Part shown: in pieces, positions 1 to 6,929 of the stretch | Layout: every line of letters begins with the position of its first letter | Position numbering within the stretch: position 1 is the stretch's first letter | Assembly: GCA_963797835.1 (NCBI GenBank) | Contig: CAWCRN010000027.1 | Location: 1-64,000 of the forward strand | From: JBDTSW01 sp963797835 | Lineage (GTDB): Bacteria > Actinomycetota > Thermoleophilia > Solirubrobacterales > 70-9 | DNA: 64,000 bases | Direction: 5' to 3' | The notes under the pieces: generated by a model | What the model was told of the DNA's origin: nothing | Seen by the model: the letters and a program-made list of their open reading frames with translations, nothing else | Databases searched by the model: none | Translations under genes and position numbers: made by a program

Positions 1-77
1 GGTCGGAGCGCGCTTGCCGAGCCACGAACGCGCAGCGAGCTCCGGAGCCGTCCGCCCGTCACAGCACCCCTTGGCGC

Positions 78-98
78 CGTTGGCTCAAGCGGCCAACG
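78..98. other. GC-rich hairpin upstream of tRNA-Val
   Basis: A perfect 7-bp inverted repeat, CGTTGGC and GCCAACG, encloses a 7-nt loop. It may end transcription of a gene lying before the window, but no T-tract follows. Apart from this hairpin and a TAAACT at 124-129 that could serve as a -10 box for the tRNA, nothing recognisable is seen in bases 1-142. Confidence 0.3.
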
Positions 99-142
99 CG
101 CGCCTGCCTGGAGGGCCGGCGGGCTAAACTCGACCAACCCCC

Positions 143-215
143 GGGCGCTTAGCTCAGTTGGGAGAGCGCCAGCTCGACAAGCTGGAGGTCACTGGTTCGA
201 GCCCAGTAGCGCCCA
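143..215 (+). tRNA. tRNA-Val (anticodon GAC)
   Basis: A complete 73-nt cloverleaf. The acceptor stem pairs 143-149 with 208-214 (GGGCGCT/AGCGCCC), the D stem pairs 152-155 with 164-167, the anticodon stem pairs 169-173 with 181-185, and the T stem pairs 191-195 with 203-207 around TTCGAGC. The anticodon GAC at 176-178 reads valine GUC/GUU codons. A215 is the discriminator and CCA is not encoded. The anticodon loop is TCGACAA, so position 33 is C rather than the nearly universal U. The last 16 bases of the gene are repeated at 911. Confidence 0.93.
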
Positions 216-220
216 TCGCC
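200..220. repeat. att-like direct repeat, copy 1 (tRNA-Val 3' end)
   Basis: This 21-bp stretch covers the last 16 bases of tRNA-Val plus 5 bases beyond it and recurs exactly at 911-931. A perfect direct repeat that starts inside a tRNA 3' end is the classical footprint of site-specific integration by a tyrosine recombinase. No integrase lies between the copies, so if this was an element it is now a remnant or was mobilised in trans. Confidence 0.6.
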
Positions 221-251
221 CGCAGGATGGGAACGCCGCTACGGATCCTTG

Positions 252-860
252 CTAGGGGGCCGGGCCGCCGGCGCCCTTGATGAACAGCGTGCTGATGTAC
301 GGCGGCTGGCAGTCGTAGCTGTCGTCGGTGGTGTCCTCATCCTCGGGGACGTCGTCGCCGTCGTCGTGCCACGATCCCCCGAAGATCGCGAGCGCCGCCC
401 CCGACTCAGCGTCGGGCGGGGCCTTCAGGTCCAGCGTGGCCTCGATGATCTTGCGCTCGGCCGTTGCCTCGAACGGATCCTCCGTCGTGAGCGCGGTCAA
501 CGGAGTGATGGGCCCCTGCCGTGCCGCCGCAATGAAGCCTTCGCACTGGACCTCGAGCTGGGTGACCAGCTCCTCGTTCTTGACCAGGTCCACCGGACCG
601 TCGAAGACGCCGGTCTTGTCGAAGACGCCGCCCTGCAGCTTCAAGTCCCCCTCCACCAGATAGAGGAAGAAGGGTCGCTCCGTGCTCACGCCCCTGGCCA
701 CCATGGCCGTCGTGTCGCCGTTGAGCGTCACCTTGGCCTTCGTCTTCTCCCCCGGCTCGATCTTGTCCTTCGTGTAGACCAACGTGCGCATGACGAAGCA
801 GCCGCTGAACAGCATCGAGGCGACCAGAGCCCCGACCACGACAAAGAGCGCCTTCCGCAT
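252..860 (-). CDS. lipoprotein of a small paralogous family (unknown function)
   Basis: A 202-residue protein with an N-terminal hydrophobic segment and a lipobox, LFSGC with Cys at residue 21, so it is probably exported and lipid-anchored. The mature part has the pattern VYTKDKIEPGEKTKAKV near the start and a Trp/acidic stretch (GGSWHDDG) followed by a late Cys and an aromatic Ser-Thr-Leu ending. The same layout, lipobox included, occurs in the lipoprotein at 13807-14415, so the two are paralogues. It is the only gene between the duplicated tRNA-Val 3' ends and points towards the tRNA. No known enzymatic motif is seen. Confidence 0.8.
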   Translation of the reverse strand: MRKALFVVVGALVASMLFSGCFVMRTLVYTKDKIEPGEKTKAKVTLNGDTTAMVARGVSTERPFFLYLVEGDLKLQGGVFDKTGVFDGPVDLVKNEELVTQLEVQCEGFIAAARQGPITPLTALTTEDPFEATAERKIIEATLDLKAPPDAESGAALAIFGGSWHDDGDDVPEDEDTTDDSYDCQPPYISTLFIKGAGGPAP

Positions 861-910
861 GTCTTCTCCCCTCGAACCGACCCGGGCCGTACCCTAGCGC
901 AGCCGCCGCC

Positions 911-931
911 AGCCCAGTAGCGCCCATCGCC
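911..931. repeat. att-like direct repeat, copy 2
   Basis: An exact 21-bp copy of positions 200-220, including the GTAGCGCCCA end of tRNA-Val. The rest of the tRNA is absent here, so this is not a second tRNA gene. The two copies are 711 bp apart and enclose only the lipoprotein gene. Confidence 0.6.
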
Positions 932-941
932 GGCCGCATGC

Positions 942-1523
942 TTGACGGAGGCGGGGGCCTCGCGTAGGCTCGGGGGCCTGAGCAGGGAAGCTCACACGCC
1001 GTTGGCCGCGCTGATCGTTGCAGCGGTCGTGGCCGCGGCCGGGATCAGCGCCGGATCGGCGGTGGCCGGCGGCGACATCTGGATTCCCACGGCCGAGACG
1101 CACAAGATCCCCGACGGCAACGGCAAGGTGAGGATGACCACCGAGTCACCGGGACCCGGCACGATCAACGACATGTTCGTCGCCGTGCGCATCGTGCACC
1201 CGCAGACGAGGGACTTGAAGCTCTCGCTGAAGGGCCCGGACGACACCAACGCGGTGATGAGCAACCGCGACACGAAGGGCGCCAACCTCGCCGAGCCGGG
1301 CCCGGGGTGCGATGGGGACCTCACCTTCTTCAGGACCGGCAATCCCAGCCTCTCGAGCGGCACGGCCCCGTACGCGAGCACGTTCGCTCCCGTGCGGTCC
1401 TTCGACGACGTCTACGACGGCGACCCAGCCGCAGGCGACTGGTCGCTGACCGTCAAGGACCTTAAGGAGGGCAACAGGGGCAGGATCAAGTGCTTCCTGA
1501 TCAGCTTCTACGTGGACCCGTGA
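942..1523 (+). CDS. secreted P-domain (proprotein convertase B-domain) protein
   Basis: A 193-residue protein with an N-terminal hydrophobic signal segment (about residues 21-42) followed by one beta-sandwich domain. The sequence TINDMFVAVRIVHPQTRDL, then LSLKGPDDTNAVM, then DGDPAAGDWSLTVKDL with a C-terminal strand, matches the P/Homo-B domain that usually follows subtilisin-like or other secreted peptidases. Here the domain stands alone, so a binding or stabilising role is more likely than catalysis. The start is uncertain: TTG at 942 is used, and TTG at 1002 is an alternative. It lies just after the second tRNA-derived repeat. Confidence 0.75.
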   Translation: MTEAGASRRLGGLSREAHTPLAALIVAAVVAAAGISAGSAVAGGDIWIPTAETHKIPDGNGKVRMTTESPGPGTINDMFVAVRIVHPQTRDLKLSLKGPDDTNAVMSNRDTKGANLAEPGPGCDGDLTFFRTGNPSLSSGTAPYASTFAPVRSFDDVYDGDPAAGDWSLTVKDLKEGNRGRIKCFLISFYVDP

Positions 1524-1548
1524 GCTCGAGCATCGGGCCGCCTGCTCC

Positions 1549-2829
1549 TCATCGTGATCCTGATCGTGCTCCTCGCGTAGGGGCGCCCCCTCGGCCTGGC
1601 CGCCAGGTCGCGTCCGGTGCGTGCTCGCGGCCCAAGCGCTTGCGGATACGGTCGGCGACGTAGCGCGCCATCGGCATCGGGTCGGTCAGATCGACCCACT
1701 CATAGTGGTCGCGCGGACGGGTCGTGCGCACGAGCTCGCGAAGGCCGGCCCAGCGGCTCGGCTCGTGCATGAGCCAGCGCAGCTCGGCCGAGAGGTCGTG
1801 GAAGCGCATCCCGGGTCGGGGCGTCGGCGGCGGCAGCGGCGGTAGGTCGAGGGCGACGCGCAGGCTGCGCTCGATGACCCGGAAGCCCTGGCGCTCGGCG
1901 AACCAGGCCGATGCCCAGAGCCGCGGATTGACGTCGATCACGACGAGGCTGTCGTCGGCGGTCGAGCGGTAGATCTCGGCCTGGACGATGCCCTGGTAGC
2001 CGACCTCGTCGCAGACGCGCTCGAGCACCTGGACCACCTCGGCGCCCTCGCCCGACTCGGGGTCGAGGCTCTCCTGCGAGATGCCCATGCCGCCCGTGCG
2101 CGGGTACTCGCGCAGGACGCGGTGGACGTAGCGGAGCTCGCTGCGGCCGTCGCGGCGGATGACGACGGTGCTGAACTTCTGGCCGCGATCGATCTCCCTC
2201 TGGATGATCACCGGCAGCTCACCCCACAGCGGCTCCGCGGCCGCCAAGGTGTCCTCGCGCGTGGGCGCGTAATTCCGAAGCTTTCGCTCGAAGACGACCC
2301 TGTCGGGGCGGGCGAGCGCCGACACCGACGACTTGACGAAGGCGGGCAGCCCGAGGCGCTCGACCGCCGCTGCCAGCTCCTCCGGCGACTCGACCCGTTC
2401 GGTCCGTGGGTAGGCGACGCCGGCGCGCTCGCAAACCTCGCCGAGCGAACCCTTGTCCTGGAGGATGCGCCAGGCGTCGTCCAGCCTCGACAGGGTCGGG
2501 ATGGGGAGGTCGATCGACGCGAGCCGGGCGAGCGTCCCATCGTGCACCGCGACGACGACGGCGTAGCCTTCGCGCTCCACGAGCTCATGCAGCGCCGCCT
2601 CGTAGGGCGCCGCCGCCCCCCAAGGATCCGGCAGCGTGTCGTGGCGGCTGACGTAGCGGGACCGAGCGGCGATGTTGTGCCGGGGGTCGGTGCCGGCCAC
2701 CCCGACGGAGCAACCAAGGCGCCCGAGCGCGCGGCAGACGGCCAGCGCCGAACGCACCCAGCCGTCCAGCACCAGCACCCTGCCAAGCGGAGGTGAGACC
2801 CCCACATTTGAGCCACCCGCGGCGGACAT
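1549..2829 (-). CDS. ATP-grasp carboxylate ligase
   Basis: A 426-residue protein. Residues 15-110 form a Rossmann-like preATP-grasp region (GRVLVLDGWVRSALAVCRAL) and about 115-330 an ATP-grasp fold, with a nucleotide-binding Lys in LPAFVKSSVSAL and a Mg-binding end, VVIDVNPRLW, that carries the Asp/Asn pair. ATP-grasp enzymes activate a carboxylate as acyl phosphate and join it to an amine or thiol; the substrate cannot be read from sequence. It is divergent from the sugar-modification cassette starting at 2903 and may act on its amino product. The Arg- and Gly-rich tail after about residue 400 looks unstructured. Confidence 0.8.
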   Translation of the reverse strand: MSAAGGSNVGVSPPLGRVLVLDGWVRSALAVCRALGRLGCSVGVAGTDPRHNIAARSRYVSRHDTLPDPWGAAAPYEAALHELVEREGYAVVVAVHDGTLARLASIDLPIPTLSRLDDAWRILQDKGSLGEVCERAGVAYPRTERVESPEELAAAVERLGLPAFVKSSVSALARPDRVVFERKLRNYAPTREDTLAAAEPLWGELPVIIQREIDRGQKFSTVVIRRDGRSELRYVHRVLREYPRTGGMGISQESLDPESGEGAEVVQVLERVCDEVGYQGIVQAEIYRSTADDSLVVIDVNPRLWASAWFAERQGFRVIERSLRVALDLPPLPPPTPRPGMRFHDLSAELRWLMHEPSRWAGLRELVRTTRPRDHYEWVDLTDPMPMARYVADRIRKRLGREHAPDATWRPGRGGAPTRGARSGSR

Positions 2830-2902
2830 GGATCGCGCATCGTACAGGTGAGCAGCGGACCCGATCCCGCTGTGTCCGGGCTAGCATGACGCTCCGCTGA
2901 GG

Positions 2903-3829
2903 ATGTTGAGCTTGGGGATAATCGGGTTGGGAGGCGTGTCGCGCTTCTACGTCGCTGCCGCCGATCGTGCGCCCGATCTCGAGCTGAGTGCCGTCTGCGA
3001 CCGCGACCCCGCCCGGCTCGAGCGGTTCGCCGGGCGCGCCGGAATCGCCGCCTACGGCGACGTCGACGGGTTGCTCGCCGACGGCCGTGTCGATGCCGTC
3101 GTGCTCGACACCCCGGTGGCCACCCACGTGGGGCTTGCGCGCGCCGCCCTGCGTGCCGGCGCGCACGTCTGCTGCGAGAAGCCGCTGGCACTTAGCGTTG
3201 CGAACGCTCAGGAGCTGGCCGATCTGGCCGAAGGAGAGGATCGCGTGCTCTTCACGGCCTTCCACCGCCGCTACAACCGCAACCTGCCGCCACCCGGCGA
3301 GCTCGACTCGCAGGGGCTGCGCTCGGTCGAGCTGCGCTACCTTGAGCAGATCGAGGAGCACACGGACGGCGACGGGGGCTGGTATGCGACCCCGGCGGCG
3401 GAGGGCGGCGGCTGCATCGTCGACAACGGGCCGAACGCCGTCGACGCCGTCCGTCACCTGTTCGGCGAGGTCTCGGTGGACGGCGTGGACGTCGAGCGCT
3501 CGCCCGCGGGCGTCGACATGAAGGCCGACATAAGAGGCGTGCTGCGGGGCGGCGCGGAGGCCGTCATCCGGCTCGACTGGGGCTACGAGGGCGAGGTGAA
3601 GGATCTGCGCGCGCGCTGGGACAACGGGCGCGAGCTGCACGCGGACATGCTCGCGGGCTTCCCCGCGTTCAAGTCCTCGCTCGACCACGAGTACGACGGC
3701 GTCCTCGCCGACTTCGCGGCCCGCGTGGCGAGCGGGGCCGGCGACCCGGAGGGCCTGGCTGCAACGGCCTGGTTAGAGCGGGCGCTAGAGGCGGCGAGCG
3801 CGGGACCTCGACAGGAGGCGCAGGCATGA
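2903..3829 (+). CDS. Gfo/Idh/MocA-family oxidoreductase
   Basis: A 308-residue NAD(P)-dependent dehydrogenase. The N-terminal Rossmann motif GIIGLGGVSRFYV starts at residue 5, and the family signature CCEKPLAL follows near residue 92. The C-terminal half (HRRYNRN, then GGCIVDNGPNAVDAVRHLFG) has the usual alpha/beta substrate domain with His in the catalytic region. Members oxidise or reduce a hydroxyl/keto group on sugars or inositols. It overlaps the next gene by 4 bp, so it is the first gene of a coupled four-gene cassette. Confidence 0.88.
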   Translation: MLSLGIIGLGGVSRFYVAAADRAPDLELSAVCDRDPARLERFAGRAGIAAYGDVDGLLADGRVDAVVLDTPVATHVGLARAALRAGAHVCCEKPLALSVANAQELADLAEGEDRVLFTAFHRRYNRNLPPPGELDSQGLRSVELRYLEQIEEHTDGDGGWYATPAAEGGGCIVDNGPNAVDAVRHLFGEVSVDGVDVERSPAGVDMKADIRGVLRGGAEAVIRLDWGYEGEVKDLRARWDNGRELHADMLAGFPAFKSSLDHEYDGVLADFAARVASGAGDPEGLAATAWLERALEAASAGPRQEAQA

Positions 3830-4653
3830 GGCTCTCGATCATCCTTGACGAGCTCGGAGACGACGTCGGCACGGCGCTTGACGCTTGCCAGCGGCTCGGG
3901 CTCGACGGCGTCGAGCTACGGACGCTGGGTGGGAGCAGCGTGGTGGATGCCGGTGACGCGGAGCTCGTGCGGGCCGTGGAGGCCGTGCACGAGCGTGGGC
4001 TCACTGTCACGGCGCTCGCCACGCCGGTTCTCAAGTGCTCGCTGCCGGGCCTGCCGGCCCCGACGGGGGCGCTGCACGGCGCGCGCGCCAGCGCCACGAT
4101 CGAGGACTCCTGGCGTCAGCTCGACCGGGCACTCGAGATCGCGGAATGCCACGCGATACCGTTCGTGCGGATCTTCTCGGGCTGGCGCGTGCCGGACCCC
4201 CCGCGGGTCACGGGGGAGGTGGCCGAGGTCGTCGCCGAGGCCCTCCGGCGCGCCGGGTCCTCCCCGGTCGAGGTGCTCCTCGAGAACGAGCACGACTGCA
4301 ACGTGGGCACGGCGCGCGAGACGAGCGATCTGCTCGGCCGCGTACCGGGCCTACGGGTGATCTGGGACCCGGGCAACCACGTGCGAGGCGGCGGCCCACC
4401 GGAGGAGTCGGCGCTGGATGAGTCCATCGAGCGGATCGCCCACCTGCACCTGAAGGATGTCGATGCTAAGGGGCGCTGGGTGCCGCTCGGAACGGGTCTG
4501 GTGCCGTTCGCGACGCTGGTGCCGCGTCTGCTTGGCGCGGGCTACGCGGGTGTGTTTTCCCTCGAGACCCATTGTGAGGTCGACGGGAGCGTGGAGCGCG
4601 CAAGCGAGCTCGCGCTCGATCATCTACGCGCGGTGGCGGGGGTGGCCGCATGA
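3826..4653 (+). CDS. sugar phosphate isomerase/epimerase-like TIM-barrel protein
   Basis: A 275-residue protein of the xylose isomerase-like/AP endonuclease 2 fold. Metal-ligand-type positions are visible in VEVLLENEHDCNVG (Glu), VIWDPGNHVRGG (Asp and His), IAHLHLKDVD (His) and FSLETHCEV (Glu). Relatives isomerise or dehydrate keto-sugars and inosose compounds and often sit beside Gfo/Idh/MocA enzymes, as here. ATGA overlaps at both ends show translational coupling with the two flanking dehydrogenase genes. Its substrate is unknown. Confidence 0.87.
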   Translation: MRLSIILDELGDDVGTALDACQRLGLDGVELRTLGGSSVVDAGDAELVRAVEAVHERGLTVTALATPVLKCSLPGLPAPTGALHGARASATIEDSWRQLDRALEIAECHAIPFVRIFSGWRVPDPPRVTGEVAEVVAEALRRAGSSPVEVLLENEHDCNVGTARETSDLLGRVPGLRVIWDPGNHVRGGGPPEESALDESIERIAHLHLKDVDAKGRWVPLGTGLVPFATLVPRLLGAGYAGVFSLETHCEVDGSVERASELALDHLRAVAGVAA

Positions 4654-5629
4654 GGGTCGGGCTCGCCGGGCTTGGCAGCATCGGGTCGCGCCACCTCGGC
4701 ACGCTCGACGAACTGGACGGCGTCGAGGTCGCAGCAGTGGCTGACCCCCGGGTGGCGGAGGAGGGGCAGCACCCCTGCGCGACGTCCCGGCATTCGCGAC
4801 CTATGACGAGATGCTCGAGGACACTGCGCTCGACGCGGTGCTCCTGTGCACCCCTTCCCACCTCCACGCCGAGCAGGGGATCGCCGCAGCGCGACGTGGG
4901 CTTCACGTCATCGCCGAGAAGCCGATGGCACTCACCTTGGAGGACGCCGACGCCCTGCTGGAGGCGGCGCGCGAGGGCGGCGTGCACGTGGCGGTGCTGC
5001 ACCAGTACCGCTTCCACGCCCCGATGGTCGCGCTGCAGAAGCTCATCCCGAGCGGCGCCCTCGGCGACCCGGTGTTCCTCAACCTCGCATTCAACTGGCG
5101 CAGGGAGCCCGACTACTACCTGGCCCGCGGCGGGTGGCGCGGCACCTGGGCCGGCGACGGCGGCGGGGCCCTGATGAACCAGGGCGCGCACGCCGTCGAT
5201 CTCGCGCGCTGGCTGGCCGGCCCTATTGCCGCCGTCACCTCGCACATGATCAACGTCCAGCACTCGATCGAGACCGAGGACACGGCATGCATCGCGCTGG
5301 AGTTCGCGCGCGGCGGCGTGGGGACGATCCAGGTCACGACGTGCGCTGCGCGCAACCAGCCCGTAGGCGTTCGCTTCGAGGGCACCCGCGGGTCCGCAGT
5401 CCTGGCCGACCAGGTGCTCGTCGTCAACGGCGACGCCGCCGTCGCTCCGCCGGGAGCGCCGCCCAGTCGCACGCTCGCCCACCGCACCCAGTTCATCGAG
5501 ATCTTTCGCGAGCTCGGCAACGGCGGGACGCCACCCGTCGCCGGCCCGGACGCCCGTGCCACACTTGCGGCGACGCTGGCCATGTACGAGTCGGCGCGCC
5601 TCGGCCGCGCGGTGCGCCTGGAGGAGTGA
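4650..5629 (+). CDS. second Gfo/Idh/MocA oxidoreductase, frameshifted
   Basis: Reading starts MRVGLAGLGSIGSRHLGTLDE, a normal Rossmann start, but leaves frame near 4763-4766, a GGGG run. From there the rest of the enzyme continues in another frame: AVLLCTPSHLHAEQ, VIAEKPMALTLEDA, VLHQYRFHAPM, GGGALMNQGAHAVDLARW. Adding one G restores a continuous protein of about 326 residues. As written, only a truncated product would be made. The lesion may be a sequencing error because both flanking genes are intact and coupled. The EKP motif and the Asp-His-like MNQGAHAVD segment mark an NAD(P)-dependent sugar or inositol dehydrogenase. Confidence 0.8.
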
Positions 5630-6807
5630 TGGAGCTTCACACTCAGATCAGGGACGCGAGCTACCCGGGCGCGTCGCTGCTCGGCGACGAGGAGGCCGAG
5701 GCGGTCGCGCGCGTGATGCGCGAGCGCAGCCTGTTCCGCTACTACGGCCTGAGCGAGCCGCGCGAGGTCGCCGCCTACGAGGACGAGTGGGCCGAGCACG
5801 TGGGAGTGGCCCATGCGCTCGCCGTCAACTCCGGCACGTCGGCCCTGTTCTGCGCGCTCGTGGCCGCGGGGGTGGGGCCGGGCGACGAGGTCGTCATGCC
5901 CGCCTTCGCGTGGTCATCCGACGCCAACGCCGTGCTGCAGCTGGGCGCCGTACCGGTCGTCGCCGACGTGGACGACACGCTGACGCTCGACCCCGCCGCA
6001 GCGCAGAGCGCGCTGTCGGACCGCACGGCCGCCATCGTCGCGGTGCACATGCGCGGCGCGCCGGCCGCCATGGACGGGCTCGGCGAGGTCGCGGCGAGCG
6101 CCGGCGTGACGCTGGTGGAGGACGCATGCCAGGCGGCGGGGGTGAAGCTCAACGGCCGGCGGGCGGGGTCGCTCGGACGCGTGGCCGCCTTCTCGACCCA
6201 GTACGCCAAGATCGTGGTGACCGGCGAGGGAGGGGTGGTCGTGACCGACGACGAGGCCTGCCACCTGCGCGCGCTCGATGCGCACGACCCCGGCGCCTCC
6301 CTTCGCCGGGGAAGCGAGCTGTCGGCGTACCCGGGCCTGAACCTTCGCTGCACCGAGCTCCAGGCTGCCGTCGGCCGGGTGCAGCTGCGGCGCCTCGACG
6401 GCGCCGTCGCCGCCATGCGCCCCTCATGGCGCCGAATCGCCGCTGCCGTCGAGGCCCGCGAGGACCTGGTCATGCGCCGGCTCGTCGAGGGCGCGGAGCC
6501 GAACGGCGTCGCGGTCATCTTCTTCGCGCCGAGCCCGGAGGCCGCGGGTGCGGCACGCGACGGCCTGAGCGAGGCCGGCGTCAGCGCCTCCGTGCTGTAT
6601 GAGCCCGGCGTCCCGGATCTCCACGTGGCGGCGTCGTGGCTGCCGCTGCACGCGGCGCTCGAGCGCCTCGGCCGGCCGGCGCCGCGGATCGACGCCTCGC
6701 TGGACCTGCTCGGAAGGGCGGTCCAGATCGACGTTCATCCCCTCTTCGAAGACGAGGACGTGGCGGGGATCTGCGCCGCCGTCGAGCGGTTGCCGTCGTT
6801 GGTTTGA
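5629..6807 (+). CDS. DegT/DnrJ/EryC1/StrS-family PLP aminotransferase
   Basis: A 392-residue sugar aminotransferase. The ATG overlaps the preceding stop (TGATG). Family marks are VNSGTSALFCALVAAGVGPGD, DEVVMPAFAWSSDANAVLQLGA, VHMRGAPAAMD, VEDACQAAG, and the PLP-lysine region STQYAKIVVTGEGG followed by VVVTDDEA. Members transfer an amino group from Glu or Gln to a keto-sugar or keto-cyclitol. With the two dehydrogenases and the isomerase it makes a plausible oxidise-then-aminate module. The product is not known. Confidence 0.9.
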   Translation: MELHTQIRDASYPGASLLGDEEAEAVARVMRERSLFRYYGLSEPREVAAYEDEWAEHVGVAHALAVNSGTSALFCALVAAGVGPGDEVVMPAFAWSSDANAVLQLGAVPVVADVDDTLTLDPAAAQSALSDRTAAIVAVHMRGAPAAMDGLGEVAASAGVTLVEDACQAAGVKLNGRRAGSLGRVAAFSTQYAKIVVTGEGGVVVTDDEACHLRALDAHDPGASLRRGSELSAYPGLNLRCTELQAAVGRVQLRRLDGAVAAMRPSWRRIAAAVEAREDLVMRRLVEGAEPNGVAVIFFAPSPEAAGAARDGLSEAGVSASVLYEPGVPDLHVAASWLPLHAALERLGRPAPRIDASLDLLGRAVQIDVHPLFEDEDVAGICAAVERLPSLV

Positions 6808-6834
6808 GGTAAGTGCTTACTTGCTTTGAGGTAA
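6803..6834. promoter_or_regulatory. direct repeat TTTGAGGTAA x2, 22 bp apart
   Basis: TTTGAGGTAA occurs at 6803-6812 and 6825-6834, about two helical turns apart and on the same face. Between them GTAAG TG CTTAC forms a small palindrome (6809-6820). The first copy overlaps the stop codon of the aminotransferase gene. The site lies 96 bp before the copper oxidase gene. A related TTTGAGGTATTGGG stands before the LPFTG gene at 54240. This is probably an operator; the binding protein is unknown. Confidence 0.5.
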
Positions 6835-6929
6835 TTGGGCTCGGGCCTTCGCGTAGCACGGTTGACCGGGGGCCGGAGACGATGTAGCCTCGACGTCGGT
6901 TCCTGGAGCTGCTCAAGGGAAAAGGGGTC

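Noticed and set aside
911..931. A second tRNA gene
   Set aside because: Only the 3' 16 bases of tRNA-Val are present; no other arm can be formed.
4846..5628. N-terminal extension of the DegT aminotransferase
   Set aside because: The frame is open upstream but reads Arg/Pro-rich sequence inside the dehydrogenase gene; ATG 5629 gives the normal start.
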